A stretch of DNA of 64,000 bases, taken from assembly GCF_000582685.1 (NCBI RefSeq), contig NZ_KK073768.1, positions 3,091,303 through 3,155,302 of the forward strand, given 5' to 3'. Below, in pieces: positions 53,646-62,152 of this stretch. Made by a program: the position numbers and the translations under genes. Below the pieces are notes generated by a model. It was not told the DNA's origin. It worked only from the letters and a program-made list of their open reading frames with translations, and did no database searches. Every line of letters starts with the position of its first letter. Within the stretch, counting starts at the first letter, position 1. The DNA comes from [Scytonema hofmanni] UTEX 2349 (GTDB lineage: Bacteria > Cyanobacteriota > Cyanobacteriia > Cyanobacteriales > Nostocaceae).

Positions 53646-53827
53646 CGATCGCACTTTTCTCTCCACGATAAAGCGAAAAGCGCATATCCGCTAAAGCTGC
53701 CAAGCTACTATTTAAGAAATTAGTTAAAGTTCCAGATTCACCTTTCCCCTTTTTTCCTTTCCCCTTTCCCCCTCCCAGATTGGTGAAGCAGGGAAACTGA
53801 AACTATGAACACAAAGCAGATAGTCAG

Positions 53828-54277
53828 ATGCAATACATAAAAAAGAACAAAGAACTCTTACGTGTCATTCTTGCAGTATGTATCATAATAGTCGGAATAA
53901 CGCACTTTACCGTTGCCGATCAATATGTGAGAATTGTACCGCCACAACTCCCCAATCCTTTGGGATTAGTTTATCTGAGTGGTTTTTATGAAATTTTAGG
54001 TGGTATCGGTTTATTAGTCCCACCTCTAAGTCAACCTGCTGCTTGGGGATTAATTGCTCTTTTTATTGCGGTTTACCCAGCTAATATTAATATGGCGGTC
54101 AATCATATCAAAATTGACCATATACCAGATTCAAACTTACTGCAAGCGATAAGACTGCCCTTACAAGCGGTTTTAATAGCTTGGGCTTGGTGGTATACAA
54201 AACCGAGCGATGGAGAAAAACAAGCTTCAATTATTCCCAAGTCTCTTATTCCTAAAGAACTGGAAACTAAAATATGA
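53828..54277 (+). CDS. DoxX-family membrane protein
   Basis: A 149-residue protein with four membrane helices (LLRVILAVCIIIVGITHFTV, then VYLSGFYEILGGIGLLVPPL and AAWGLIALFIAVYPANINMA). This is the DoxX/DoxD-like pattern. DoxX proteins are linked to redox stress and thiol metabolism in other bacteria. Its stop overlaps the start of the msrB gene by four bases (ATGA), so both are likely made together in a methionine-sulfoxide or redox-stress context (inference). Confidence 0.85.
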   Translation: MQYIKKNKELLRVILAVCIIIVGITHFTVADQYVRIVPPQLPNPLGLVYLSGFYEILGGIGLLVPPLSQPAAWGLIALFIAVYPANINMAVNHIKIDHIPDSNLLQAIRLPLQAVLIAWAWWYTKPSDGEKQASIIPKSLIPKELETKI

Positions 54278-54768
54278 ATAAACGCAGTTTTTTACAGGCT
54301 GGTGCAACAATAGTTGGCACCGCATGGTTATCACATTATTTACTAAACAGGTCAGAAGTTATGGCAATCTCAAATAACGAGTTTGAAGTTCAGAAAACTG
54401 AACAAGAGTGGCGTACTATTTTAACACCAGAACAATATAAAGTGCTGCGTAAACATGGAACTGAACCCGCTCATACTAGCCCGCTGGATAAAGAGTATGA
54501 TAAGGGTACTTATCTATGTGCAGCATGTGATTTGCCACTTTTTACATCAGACACAAAATTCAATAGTGGCACAGGCTGGCCCAGTTTTTTCCAACCAATC
54601 GAAGGTGCGATCGCTTTCACCGTAGACAAATCATTTTTTATGACTAGAACTGAAGTTCATTGTCATCGTTGTGGTGGACATTTGGGTCATGTATTTGACG
54701 ACGGTCCTCAACCCACCGGTAAGCGTTATTGCATGAACGGTGTTTCTCTCAAGTTTGTTGAAGGTTAA
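54274..54768 (+). CDS. msrB: Peptide-methionine (R)-S-oxide reductase with an exported N-terminus
   Basis: A 164-residue protein. The first 25-30 residues (MNKRSFLQAGATIVGTAWLS) resemble a Tat-like signal, with KR instead of the twin Arg, so export is likely but not certain. The MsrB domain follows: zinc cysteines in YLCAACDLP and VHCHRCGGHLGHVF, SGTGWPSF, and the catalytic Cys in RYCMNG. It repairs oxidised methionine using reduced thioredoxin. An exported MsrB would protect periplasmic or lumenal proteins. It is coupled with the DoxX gene. Confidence 0.92.
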   Translation: MNKRSFLQAGATIVGTAWLSHYLLNRSEVMAISNNEFEVQKTEQEWRTILTPEQYKVLRKHGTEPAHTSPLDKEYDKGTYLCAACDLPLFTSDTKFNSGTGWPSFFQPIEGAIAFTVDKSFFMTRTEVHCHRCGGHLGHVFDDGPQPTGKRYCMNGVSLKFVEG

Positions 54769-54772
54769 GTAG

Positions 54773-54815
54773 TGAGCGATTAATCGCTCATAATGGGCAC
54801 TTTTCGTGCCCATTA
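54773..54815. terminator. Two adjacent hairpins between convergent genes
   Basis: TGAGCGATTAATCGCTCA is a perfect 18-base palindrome (54773-54790). It is followed by TAATGGGCAC/GTGCCCATTA with a 5-base loop (54791-54815). Between the msrB stop and the next, convergent gene. No T-run follows, so function as a terminator is only likely. Confidence 0.55.
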
Positions 54816-54822
54816 CAACTTG

Positions 54823-55278
54823 TTAGCAGCCAGTATTTGGCACAAAGACAGGAGACTGCCCCAACGGACGTGGTACGCACCTATTTCTGTTTAAAAGGTT
54901 CTGGTTTGGAATTGGGTTAGTTCTAATTCTATTTCCATTGTTCAGCCCTCCATTGACGCTTGGTATGATAAAATTACCGCCAGGACTAACTGTATTTTTA
55001 TCAGTGGTAATGCGAGTTCCGTTTGAGTAATAGTAAGTCCTAGAACCGTCACCATTATTTATCGTCACGGAAGGATAAATTGTTGTTCCATTAGGGATAT
55101 TAAGGGAACCATTATTATAAATGCGCGTTCCACTAGGGTAATTGAGCAAGTTGCCAGTACCTTGATAAACATTCGAGCTAGCTGGATTCTGCGCTATAGT
55201 TTCAGCGCTTGCTAACTTTTGAGTTGCTGCTAGTAAAAGCAAAGTAGATAAACAACTGACAATAAGACGTTTCATCAT
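54823..55278 (-). CDS. Exported Asn/Gly-rich hypothetical protein
   Basis: A 151-residue protein from the ATG at 55278 (MMKRLIVSCLSTLLLLAATQ), preceded by GCGAGGTAAT. The signal peptide ends near KLASAET. The mature part has repeated short strands such as SGTRIYNNGSLNIPNGTTIY and SRTYYYSNGTRITTDKN and ends with two cysteines (NRCVPRPLG and PNTGC) that could make a disulfide. No family recognised; a cell-surface role is guessed. Confidence 0.65.
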   Translation of the reverse strand: MMKRLIVSCLSTLLLLAATQKLASAETIAQNPASSNVYQGTGNLLNYPSGTRIYNNGSLNIPNGTTIYPSVTINNGDGSRTYYYSNGTRITTDKNTVSPGGNFIIPSVNGGLNNGNRIRTNPIPNQNLLNRNRCVPRPLGQSPVFVPNTGC

Positions 55279-55595
55279 ATTACCTCGCTCATTCAAAAGC
55301 ATAATTTTTAATTTAAAGCAAACGTAATTAATACAAGTTCTATTATTTAGGATACTCCTTTTACTTACGTATAGGCTCTTGTTAGCAGCTTTCTGTCATA
55401 ACCTGACTTTCGAGAGGGGGAAAGTGAAAATATTTTTCAGAAAACTCATGACTAAAGTCATAAATAGATCATGACTTTAGGAAGAATTATTTTTTGTATA
55501 TATGAGCGAAAATAATACATAGGGTTATCTATTATTGTTAGCAGCAATTCTTGTTGAAAACTGAGAACAAGTAGTAAGTTTAAATTACTTATATT

Positions 55596-55705
55596 TACAG
55601 CAGATTGCGTTGTTCTTAAATATACGTAGAGACGTTCCAGCGCAACGTCTCTACAGGGTTTTGCGTTTGACGCATGTTCCTCATTTACCTGAAATCTGCT
55701 GTAAT
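55596..55705. mobile_element. MITE-like element, family B (complete)
   Basis: TTACAGCAGATTGCG at the left, GAAATCTGCTGTAA at the right, with palindrome GTAGAGACGTTCC/AACGTCTCTAC inside and GGGTTTTGCGTTTGACGCAT near the right end. About 110 bases and no ORF. Copies at 1174 and 45199. Confidence 0.65.
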
Positions 55706-55706
55706 T

Positions 55707-55802
55707 ATGAAAAAACTAAAAATGTGGCTTAAATTATTTAAATTCGTCTACTTGATTTTTATAGCAACTCTAGCCGATAAACTCACAGGTACAGATGAGT
55801 AA
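55707..55802 (+). CDS. Possible 31-residue membrane peptide
   Basis: MKKLKMWLKLFKFVYLIFIA followed by TLADKLTGTDE, one hydrophobic helix with a basic start and acidic end. The ATG is two bases after a family B repeat. No ribosome-binding site is clear and no family known; it may be chance. Confidence 0.3.
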   Translation: MKKLKMWLKLFKFVYLIFIATLADKLTGTDE

Positions 55803-55902
55803 ATATTAAAGCCTTTTTCTAGTCTTTCATGTTCTATAATCTGCTAAAAAAACGAGTTATTCTTCAATCTTTCAGGAGACTTTTAATTAAGTAACTGTCA
55901 TT

Positions 55903-56199
55903 ATGAAAAGAATTCTAACAACTTGCCTGATAGGTGTTTTGCTCACTTCTACTGTTTTAGCAAAACCAGCTTCTGCTCAAGTACAAGTAATTTTTGGAGG
56001 AGAAGATCGACGTGATTTTCGTCAAGATCAACGCGAGTGGCGTGAACGGCAACGTAGAATATATGAACAACGGCAACGTAGAATATATGAACAACGGCAA
56101 CGTGAGCAACGCTATCGCTTTGAACGGCAACGTGACCAACGCGATCGCTATGAACGGCAACGTGACCAACGCGATCGACGTGATTATCGTCGCTACTAA
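55903..56199 (+). CDS. Exported Arg/Gln-rich repeat protein
   Basis: A 98-residue protein. Residues 1-25 form a signal peptide (LIGVLLTSTVLAKPASAQ). The mature part is built of near-repeats of RQRRIYEQ and RQRDQRDR(Y/R), extremely basic and lacking hydrophobic residues. At DNA level 12-base GAACGGCAACGT units recur at 56043-56170, so slippage or recombination probably shapes its length. Similar Arg/Gln-rich exported proteins occur in cyanobacteria but I cannot name a function. Confidence 0.65.
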   Translation: MKRILTTCLIGVLLTSTVLAKPASAQVQVIFGGEDRRDFRQDQREWRERQRRIYEQRQRRIYEQRQREQRYRFERQRDQRDRYERQRDQRDRRDYRRY

Positions 56200-56280
56200 A
56201 ATAGTTTCAGACATTTGGGTAACACTGATTAATCCTTAAAATACCCACTGATAACGCCAAATCTTTTTTACAGAAAACAT

Positions 56281-56307
56281 GTAGAGACGTAGCATTGCTA
56301 CGTCTCT
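56281..56307. repeat. Palindromic GTAGAGACG repeat
   Basis: GTAGAGACGTAGC and GCTACGTCTCT arms around ATT, near the end of the Arg/Gln-rich gene. Confidence 0.55.
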
Positions 56308-56349
56308 TTGAATCGAACAACGCATAATTCAATTCTACTTCTTGTGTCT

Positions 56350-56570
56350 AATTAGGGCTTGCTGAATAAGTCTTTAAAGCGAATCTAGAAGCCACACAGG
56401 TTACAAAATGGTTGTTCGTTGCTCAGTTTCCTTTCTTTACCTAGCGATCGCGCTTTGATTGTGCAAGGGTTTTGAGACTCTAGATGTTAAACAAGTGCAT
56501 TTGTTTGGTGAAAAAAGGCTTAAACCCCTTATCTGGACTAGATTACACATTCATTCAGCAAGCCCTAATT
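56350..56570. mobile_element. MITE-like element, family F, with perfect 18-base terminal inverted repeats
   Basis: The left end AATTAGGGCTTGCTGAAT is matched exactly by the right end ATTCAGCAAGCCCTAATT. The 221-base interior has a HIP1 site and no ORF. The termini look like those of a full IS family. The right end reaches the stop codon of the VOC gene (56569-56571). Confidence 0.75.
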
Positions 56571-57597
56571 AACTTTCTAACAACGTCCAGAAGTAGCCAT
56601 CGGGAGCAACAAAAGAGAAACTCATCTCCCCAAATTCATTGCTAACAATATTTGTAAATTTTTGTACTTTACTTGCTTTAATGCGATCGAAATACGCATG
56701 TATTCCGCGCACACGATAAGTGTATAACGACATTCCTAAACAGCCTGGTTGCGCTTGCTCAAACCGCGACTCTAATTGTATAGAATTTGGAAAGCGAATA
56801 ATATAAAGTCTGCCAGAACGTGCAGCCATAAAATCAGACGCAGAAGAACGGGGATCGTCAAAAGCAGTAACAATAAACTTTTCACCTTTATTTAAATCAA
56901 AAATCTCTCTACCCGCAAGAGAAGATTCATAACTAGTTTCAACATCATCACGCACTTTCAGCAACCCCAAAACTTCTTCATAAAACTTCAGCGTTTCCTT
57001 GCTGTCATCTTGAATGATCATTCCCATGTGAGTAAACTGACTAGTTTTAAAAGTAGCGCTAAGATTAATTTGTCCGTAATGTGGTAGGGAATAGCCAAAG
57101 CGTTGAAATAAAACTTGTCGAGTCAATGGTTGCAATAGTAGCATCTCTCGTACCCCCACCACCGGCTCAACAAAAGGACGACTTTTTCTGTCTTTGTTGT
57201 AAATAACTTCCCAATGCGGATTAGTGTAGCGGATAGACCAATTTGCTATTTTTGCCTCCTCTACATGATTTAAAATACTTAATACATCCGCAGTTAAAGT
57301 TGTTGCCCAGCGATTTCCCTTCGCTTTCATTGTTGTAGTTCCTAACCCTTCATTCGTCGGATTTTGCCAAATCATCAGCCGAATCAAACCATGATCGGCA
57401 TTTAAGTGGTTTAGGCGAAGCGATCGCAAAGACGAATCTACCCCATATAATTGCTTTGCTGCTGCTGCGGATAATTCCCCCACTTCCCCGATACGATAGC
57501 CAAATTGCTGCCAATATTGAATTGCCGAAATTGGATCTGAGATACCAATGCAAACTTCGTAAATGCCTTGAATTGAAGGCGCTTGTTCTTGAATCAT
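56569..57597 (-). CDS. Two-domain VOC (glyoxalase/bleomycin-resistance fold) protein
   Basis: A 342-residue soluble protein. Two vicinal-oxygen-chelate repeats: the first about 10-145 (IQGIYEVCIGISDPISAIQY, then RLNHLNADHGLIRLMIW), the second about 185-340 (FTHMGMIIQDDSKETLKFYE, then GRLYIIRFPNSIQL and FSFVAPDGYFWTLLES). VOC proteins use a metal ion in many reactions, but the substrate is unknown. The start ATG at 57597 is clean. Its 3' end is bounded by the family F repeat. Confidence 0.78.
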   Translation of the reverse strand: MIQEQAPSIQGIYEVCIGISDPISAIQYWQQFGYRIGEVGELSAAAAKQLYGVDSSLRSLRLNHLNADHGLIRLMIWQNPTNEGLGTTTMKAKGNRWATTLTADVLSILNHVEEAKIANWSIRYTNPHWEVIYNKDRKSRPFVEPVVGVREMLLLQPLTRQVLFQRFGYSLPHYGQINLSATFKTSQFTHMGMIIQDDSKETLKFYEEVLGLLKVRDDVETSYESSLAGREIFDLNKGEKFIVTAFDDPRSSASDFMAARSGRLYIIRFPNSIQLESRFEQAQPGCLGMSLYTYRVRGIHAYFDRIKASKVQKFTNIVSNEFGEMSFSFVAPDGYFWTLLES

Positions 57598-57795
57598 ATC
57601 ATTTGAGATTTTTGCTGATGTTAAATAATTTTAATTTTGCCAAAATAGATAAAATTGAAATTATCAGAAATTAGAAAAATTTTCTTACCAACTATTTTTA
57701 TATCAGTTTTCGCGACGCTATTGCTGTTGTGGCAAATTCTGGCGATCGTAACGGCGTCGGTAATACAGCAGAACCAGGCTGGAGTTTGTGGCATC

Positions 57796-57905
57796 TGATA
57801 TCATGTCCGTTTAATTAACAGTAATAAAAACATCGTAACGGTCGTAGAGACGTTGCGGCGGAACGTCTTTACAGTATGTGTAATTTACCGGACATCATAT
57901 GATAT
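57796..57905. mobile_element. MITE-like element, family A
   Basis: TGATATCATGTCCGTTTAAT at the left and TTTACCGGACATCATATGAT at the right, an inverted repeat of about 14-20 bases. The centre has GTAGAGACG and CGTCTTTAC. Copies at 60019-60241 (two in tandem) and 62049-62152. Confidence 0.65.
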
Positions 57906-58155
57906 CTTGCACCAATCTCCGTTAGCACCATACTTTCGGCAAGACGCGTGAAAATAAGTCAAACGGGAAATTATGATTCTTTTGTTGACACATGACGCAA
58001 GTTTTTTGTCAAGACCTTTGAGTGGAAAATTTATATTTTTTAGTGGTAGTATATTTTACATTTTTAAATATTTGTCCTATTTAGTGGAAGTGTTTTTTAT
58101 AAGAGTGAATTTTATATTTTATCTATTAGGATTTTTCTTCCTAAAGATTAGATGT

Positions 58156-58350
58156 ATGAAATTAACAAAAATGAACACTATGACGCTGAACAACTTCGAG
58201 GAAAATTCTTCTGTTGAAACTAGAACAGAGGTTCCAGCGACTAATCAACCGGTATCTATTTATCAACCAACATCATATGACTATTTAGCTTTATTACCAG
58301 CATTAATTACTGCTGTAACTCCATTAATTTTGGTTTTGAAGAAAAAATAA
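58156..58350 (+). CDS. Small C-terminal-anchored membrane protein
   Basis: A 64-residue frame from the ATG at 58156 (MKLTKMNTMTLNNFEENSSV); a later ATG at 58171 is also possible and an earlier in-frame start at 57973 gives a hydrophobic, implausible extension. It has a Glu/Thr-rich N-terminus and one C-terminal helix (YLALLPALITAVTPLILVLK) ending KKK. It resembles a tail-anchored or single-pass peptide. No family recognised. Confidence 0.45.
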   Translation: MKLTKMNTMTLNNFEENSSVETRTEVPATNQPVSIYQPTSYDYLALLPALITAVTPLILVLKKK

Positions 58351-58826
58351 GACTTTAGGACTAGCCCTTTGAAGGTGCAAGTCGAAGATTTGGATTTTCT
58401 TCGTGACAGTACATTGAATCAACTTTGAGTCTTGAATTAAGCGATCGCCTTTCCCAGCTTATTGAAATATTTTGGCGAGCGATCGCTATTTATTTTCCCA
58501 AAATAAATTGATCCCTGATATGTTTAATGTTATTTATCATTGAGCCTAATCGATAAGCATTTATATCCAAATAACCAAAATATAATCCTCAAGATAGATG
58601 TAATAATTCAAAAGCACAAGTTAGGTTAATAACCACAGCCATGATATGATTGTGGCTCAAAGTAAATTTGGAGGTGAGGCTTAAAGGGTGAAGTTAGCCG
58701 GGGTTGCAGTGTTCGCACGCCTGAAGCGGTTAATTTGGACTTTCAGAAAAGGAGGCAAAAACTCTGAACTAAAGCATTTGAACCCTTTGACAATGACCAA
58801 TTTACCTTCTGAACCAAAACAATTTT
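58351..58826. other. Intergenic region upstream of the glycosyltransferase
   Basis: No convincing gene; a 67-residue frame at 58688-58891 overlaps the start of the next gene and has no support. Two HIP1 sites lie near 58440-58490. GGAGGTGAGGC at about 58669 resembles a ribosome-binding sequence but no ORF of merit follows. Confidence 0.4.
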
Positions 58827-59927
58827 ATGAAAATAGCTCAAGTAGCCCCTTTGTGGGAGCGAGTTCCGCCTTCAACTTACGGAGGAATTGAACTGGTAGC
58901 GAGTCGCTTAACTGATGAACTGGTGCGTCGAGGTCATGATGTCACATTGTTCGCCTCTGGCGATTCTCAAACTTTGGCTAAATTAGAAGCTGTTCATCCC
59001 CGTGCATTGCGCTTAGATGCAGACATTAAAGAGCATGTGATGTACGAAGTGCTAGAAATGAGTCAAGTTTACCAACAAGCAGGGGAATTTGATATTATCC
59101 ATTCCCATGTAGGGATTTGGGCATTACCTTTTGCAACCTTAGTGTCAACACCCACAGTACATACCTTGCATGGCAGATTTACGCCTGATAACAGCAAAGT
59201 ATTTTCTTATCATCAATCGCAACCATTCATCAGCATCAGTAACGCGCAGCGTCAATTAGAACTAAATTACGCTAGCACAGTTTATAACGGCATTAATCCC
59301 GAAGAATTCACCTTTTATCCCCAACCACAAGATCCGCCATATCTGGTATTTTTGGGTCGCTTTTCGCCAGAGAAAGGACCACAACATGCGATCGCGATCG
59401 CCAAGCAGAGTGGTTGGTGTCTGAAGATGGCAGGAAAAGTAGATGTAGTAGACACAGAGTTTTTTGAAAAAGAAATCGCCCCTCACATTGACGGTGAGCA
59501 GATACAATTTTTAGGCGAAGTTAACCACGCGCAGAAATCGGAACTATTAGGCAACGCAAGCATCACTCTCTTCCCCATTGCCTGGAGTGAACCCTTTGGG
59601 TTGGTAATGATTGAATCAATGGCAACAGGTACACCAGTAATTGCGATGAACATGGGTTCTGTGCCAGAAGTTATTGCTCACGGAAAGACAGGTTATGTCT
59701 GCCAAAGCTATGAAGAAATGGCAGCAATGATTCCCGCTACCTTAGAATTAGATCGTCAAACCTGCCGAGAACACGTAGAAAAAAACTTCAGCGTTACCCA
59801 GATGGTGAACGGCTACGAAGCAGTTTACCAGCAAGTTCTGCAAGAAAGCAACGCGAAGAAGTCTTCATCACTCTTGCAAGGTCAATTTTGGAATTCTCTT
59901 CTTTCCAGAAAGAAGAAAATAGCCTAA
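58827..59927 (+). CDS. Family 4 glycosyltransferase (GT-B fold)
   Basis: A 366-residue cytoplasmic enzyme. The N-terminal Rossmann half has QVAPLWERVPPSTYGGIELV and LVRRGHDVTLFASGDS; the C-terminal half has LVFLGRFSPEKGPQHAIAIA, FPIAWSEPFGLVMIESMATG (the E-x7-E catalytic motif region) and TPVIAMNMGSVPEVI. It transfers a sugar from a nucleotide donor, but the product is unknown. It starts MKIAQVAPL at an ATG with no operon partner. It ends in a short Lys/Ser-rich tail. Confidence 0.92.
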   Translation: MKIAQVAPLWERVPPSTYGGIELVASRLTDELVRRGHDVTLFASGDSQTLAKLEAVHPRALRLDADIKEHVMYEVLEMSQVYQQAGEFDIIHSHVGIWALPFATLVSTPTVHTLHGRFTPDNSKVFSYHQSQPFISISNAQRQLELNYASTVYNGINPEEFTFYPQPQDPPYLVFLGRFSPEKGPQHAIAIAKQSGWCLKMAGKVDVVDTEFFEKEIAPHIDGEQIQFLGEVNHAQKSELLGNASITLFPIAWSEPFGLVMIESMATGTPVIAMNMGSVPEVIAHGKTGYVCQSYEEMAAMIPATLELDRQTCREHVEKNFSVTQMVNGYEAVYQQVLQESNAKKSSSLLQGQFWNSLLSRKKKIA

Positions 59928-59974
59928 TTGAGGGATGAGTGCTGGAATTAACGAAACCTTGAGATAGGCAAATT

Positions 59975-60002
59975 GTAGAGACGCGAAATTTCGCGTCTCT
60001 AC
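59975..60002. repeat. Perfect 28-base GTAGAGACG palindrome
   Basis: Half-site GTAGAGACGCGAAA with its exact complement. It stands alone between the glycosyltransferase stop and the family A tandem. Confidence 0.7.
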
Positions 60003-60018
60003 TTCGTGGCGATGTATT

Positions 60019-60241
60019 TGATATTATGTCCTGATAATTAACATTAATAAAAATATGGCAACCCTCGTAGAGACGTTCCGCCGGAACGTCTTTACCCGGA
60101 ACGTCAATACAATTGTAAGTAATAAAATTGATTTGATATTATATCCTGATAATTAACATTAATAAAAATATGGCAACCCTCGTAGAGACGTTCCGCCGGA
60201 ACGTCAATACAATTGTAAGTAATAAAATTGACATGATATAA
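60019..60241. mobile_element. Two tandem family A MITE-like copies
   Basis: Both copies have TGATATTATATCCTGATAAT-type left ends, AATATGGCAACCC, a GTAGAGACGTTCC/GGAACGTC core and GTAAGTAATAAAATTGA right ends. The two differ mainly by CCCGGAACGTC near the core of the first copy, so they probably arose by local duplication. Confidence 0.65.
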
Positions 60242-60257
60242 CTCAAACGCCATATTT

Positions 60258-61877
60258 TCAATTTCCCTCATCCGCTGGCTTCTCATCCTTTTGAGATTGA
60301 CTATCAGAAGAATTCTGCTTCAGTTCCTGTGTTGGTACAACGATACCGTTTGGTTCTTTCGGTGATTGCACTTGGGGTATGACTACAGAATTGGAATCTA
60401 TAGGAGATTGACGTGATGGAGTTGCGCTATCAGAAGATGATTTGGTGGGGGAAGCGTTACGAGTTGAACGTACCGCTCGTAATTTCTCAACCAGAGATGG
60501 TGAAGGCGCCGCATCAGGTGTAGGTGAAGTTTCGTTGTTGTCGGATCGACGCCTGCGTCGCGGTTGTGGTGAATCGTTTGATGTCGATTCTTCTGTTTGT
60601 CTGTAAGTCCGTTTTGGTGTTTCATCATCATTAGCAACAGGACGAATGCGCTTGCGTCGTCTTGATGTGTATGTCGATGGGGATTCTTCTCGTGATGAGG
60701 ACGAGGTGGTATTATTCTGTTTTCGGGTGGTAGTTTCTTTTATCTGCGGTGAGGGTGAAATCTGCACGGGACGCACTTCCGCAGAAGTATCATTAGTAGT
60801 AGGCTGTTCAAAAACTGGCTTTGCGGATGGTTGCGGCGGTTGAGATTTGTGAACTAGGCTGGTGATAGCAAAACCGATTGTGGCAGCTGTGAGTGCGATT
60901 CCACTACCAATCAAAACTTTGGCTGAACGAAGTTTTTTCAAATTGCCGGCTTTTGATGGCGCACTGGTATTATTTGCGGCAACGTCTGGAGGTGATGGGT
61001 ATTGCTGGGTAGATAAATCGACAGTTGCAACTGTGTGAGTTGGTGTCAGTTGAGTTGCAACATTTAGCCCATTTGCAGGTAACGACTTTAACCATTCTGC
61101 GACTGTTGCGGGACGAAAGCGAGATTCTACCGCCATACCACGCATAATTGCTTGATTGACAGCAGCGCTTAGGTGCGGTTGTAGTTCGCGGGGGGAATGC
61201 ATTTTTTCGCGATCGCGCAACAATGCAGGTATAGGAACTTGCGCTGTCAACAATGCATACAAAGTTGCTGCCAAACCATAAACATCGGTGGCTGGGCTGC
61301 GCGGTGCTTGCGTTAGATATTGTTCAATGGGCGAATAACCCTCAGAAACCATACCTGTATGAGTTTGCCTCACACCACCATTAAATTCTCGCGCAATGCC
61401 AAAATCAATTAGTACTACTTCCTGGGTTCCTTGGCGGAGGATAATATTATCTGGTTTCACATCGCGGTGCAGCAAACCGTTATTGTGTACCACCTCCAAT
61501 GCTGCCCCAATCTGCCGGATATAATGAATTGCCGTCGGTTCTGGTAAAGGTATCCCTGGCAAAACAAATGCTTCGCCCAAGGTTTCACCGCGAATGTATT
61601 CCATTACCATGTAAGGCAGACCCGCTTCAAGAAAAAAGTCGCTTACCCGCACAATGTTCGGGTGGATACAAGTAGCTAATCGCCTTGCCTCATCTTGGAA
61701 TTGCCGCTCAAACTTAGTAAAATCAGCATGTTGTCGCAGTTTATCATTGAGCGTTTTAATCACTACTTCGTGACGTAAGTAATGATGCGTAGCTTTGTAC
61801 GTAATGCCAAAGCCCCCACGCCCGATTTCTTGATTGAGGGTATATTTTCCCCCCTGCAAAGTTGTACCTGCTAACAT
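60258..61877 (-). CDS. Membrane-linked serine/threonine protein kinase
   Basis: A 539-residue protein from the ATG at 61877 (MLAGTTLQGGKYTLNQEIGR), with AGGA eight bases upstream; the longer frame to 61943 is not favoured. Kinase domain about 12-270: GRGGFGITYKA, the Lys in VVIKTLNDK, HRDVKPDNIIL, IDFGIAREF and SEGYSPIEQYL, all intact. A membrane helix lies at about 322-344 (VLIGSGIALTAATIGFAITS). The rest is low-complexity with Arg/Ser/Thr/Pro-rich stretches (TSRRRKRIRP) and no sensor domain. Targets unknown. It is upstream of the Omp85 gene's reading direction, not obviously in an operon. Confidence 0.9.
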   Translation of the reverse strand: MLAGTTLQGGKYTLNQEIGRGGFGITYKATHHYLRHEVVIKTLNDKLRQHADFTKFERQFQDEARRLATCIHPNIVRVSDFFLEAGLPYMVMEYIRGETLGEAFVLPGIPLPEPTAIHYIRQIGAALEVVHNNGLLHRDVKPDNIILRQGTQEVVLIDFGIAREFNGGVRQTHTGMVSEGYSPIEQYLTQAPRSPATDVYGLAATLYALLTAQVPIPALLRDREKMHSPRELQPHLSAAVNQAIMRGMAVESRFRPATVAEWLKSLPANGLNVATQLTPTHTVATVDLSTQQYPSPPDVAANNTSAPSKAGNLKKLRSAKVLIGSGIALTAATIGFAITSLVHKSQPPQPSAKPVFEQPTTNDTSAEVRPVQISPSPQIKETTTRKQNNTTSSSSREESPSTYTSRRRKRIRPVANDDETPKRTYRQTEESTSNDSPQPRRRRRSDNNETSPTPDAAPSPSLVEKLRAVRSTRNASPTKSSSDSATPSRQSPIDSNSVVIPQVQSPKEPNGIVVPTQELKQNSSDSQSQKDEKPADEGN

Positions 61878-61975
61878 AGAAAATCCTAAGTACTGAATGA
61901 GCAGCTTGGCAGTGAGTCCTTGAGTGGGAAAAGCAAAAACCACATCGCCACAGTTCTGTCTTTGTTAATAATACA

Positions 61976-62045
61976 GTAGGCAACTGGGAACTGGGAACTG
62001 GGGGAGAAAAGGACAAGGGGACAAGGGGACAACGGGACAAGGGGG
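61976..62045. repeat. GGGAACT / GGGGACAA tandem repeats
   Basis: GGGAACTGGGAACTGGGG then GGACAAGGGGACAAGGGGAC units; low-complexity sequence between the kinase start and a family A copy. Confidence 0.65.
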
Positions 62046-62048
62046 AAT

Positions 62049-62152
62049 AATATCATGTCCGTTTAATTAACACTAACAAAAACCTATCTACCGTCGTAGA
62101 GACGTTCCGGCGGAACGTCTTTACATTGTAAGTAATAAACCTGTCATGATAT
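62049..62152. mobile_element. MITE-like element, family A
   Basis: ATATCATGTCCGTTTAATTA at the left, CTGTCATGATATAA at the right, with GTAGAGACGTTCC/GGAACGTCTTTAC core. Fourth copy within 4.4 kb. TGCCCAA heptamers follow at 62160-62200. Confidence 0.65.

Noticed and set aside
55990..56180. Repeats in the Arg/Gln-rich gene as a CRISPR array
   Set aside because: They are in-frame 12-base units coding for a repetitive protein, with no spacers.
58688..58891. 67-residue frame before the glycosyltransferase
   Set aside because: GTG start, overlaps the glycosyltransferase start in another frame, no motifs, though GGAGGTGAGG lies just upstream.
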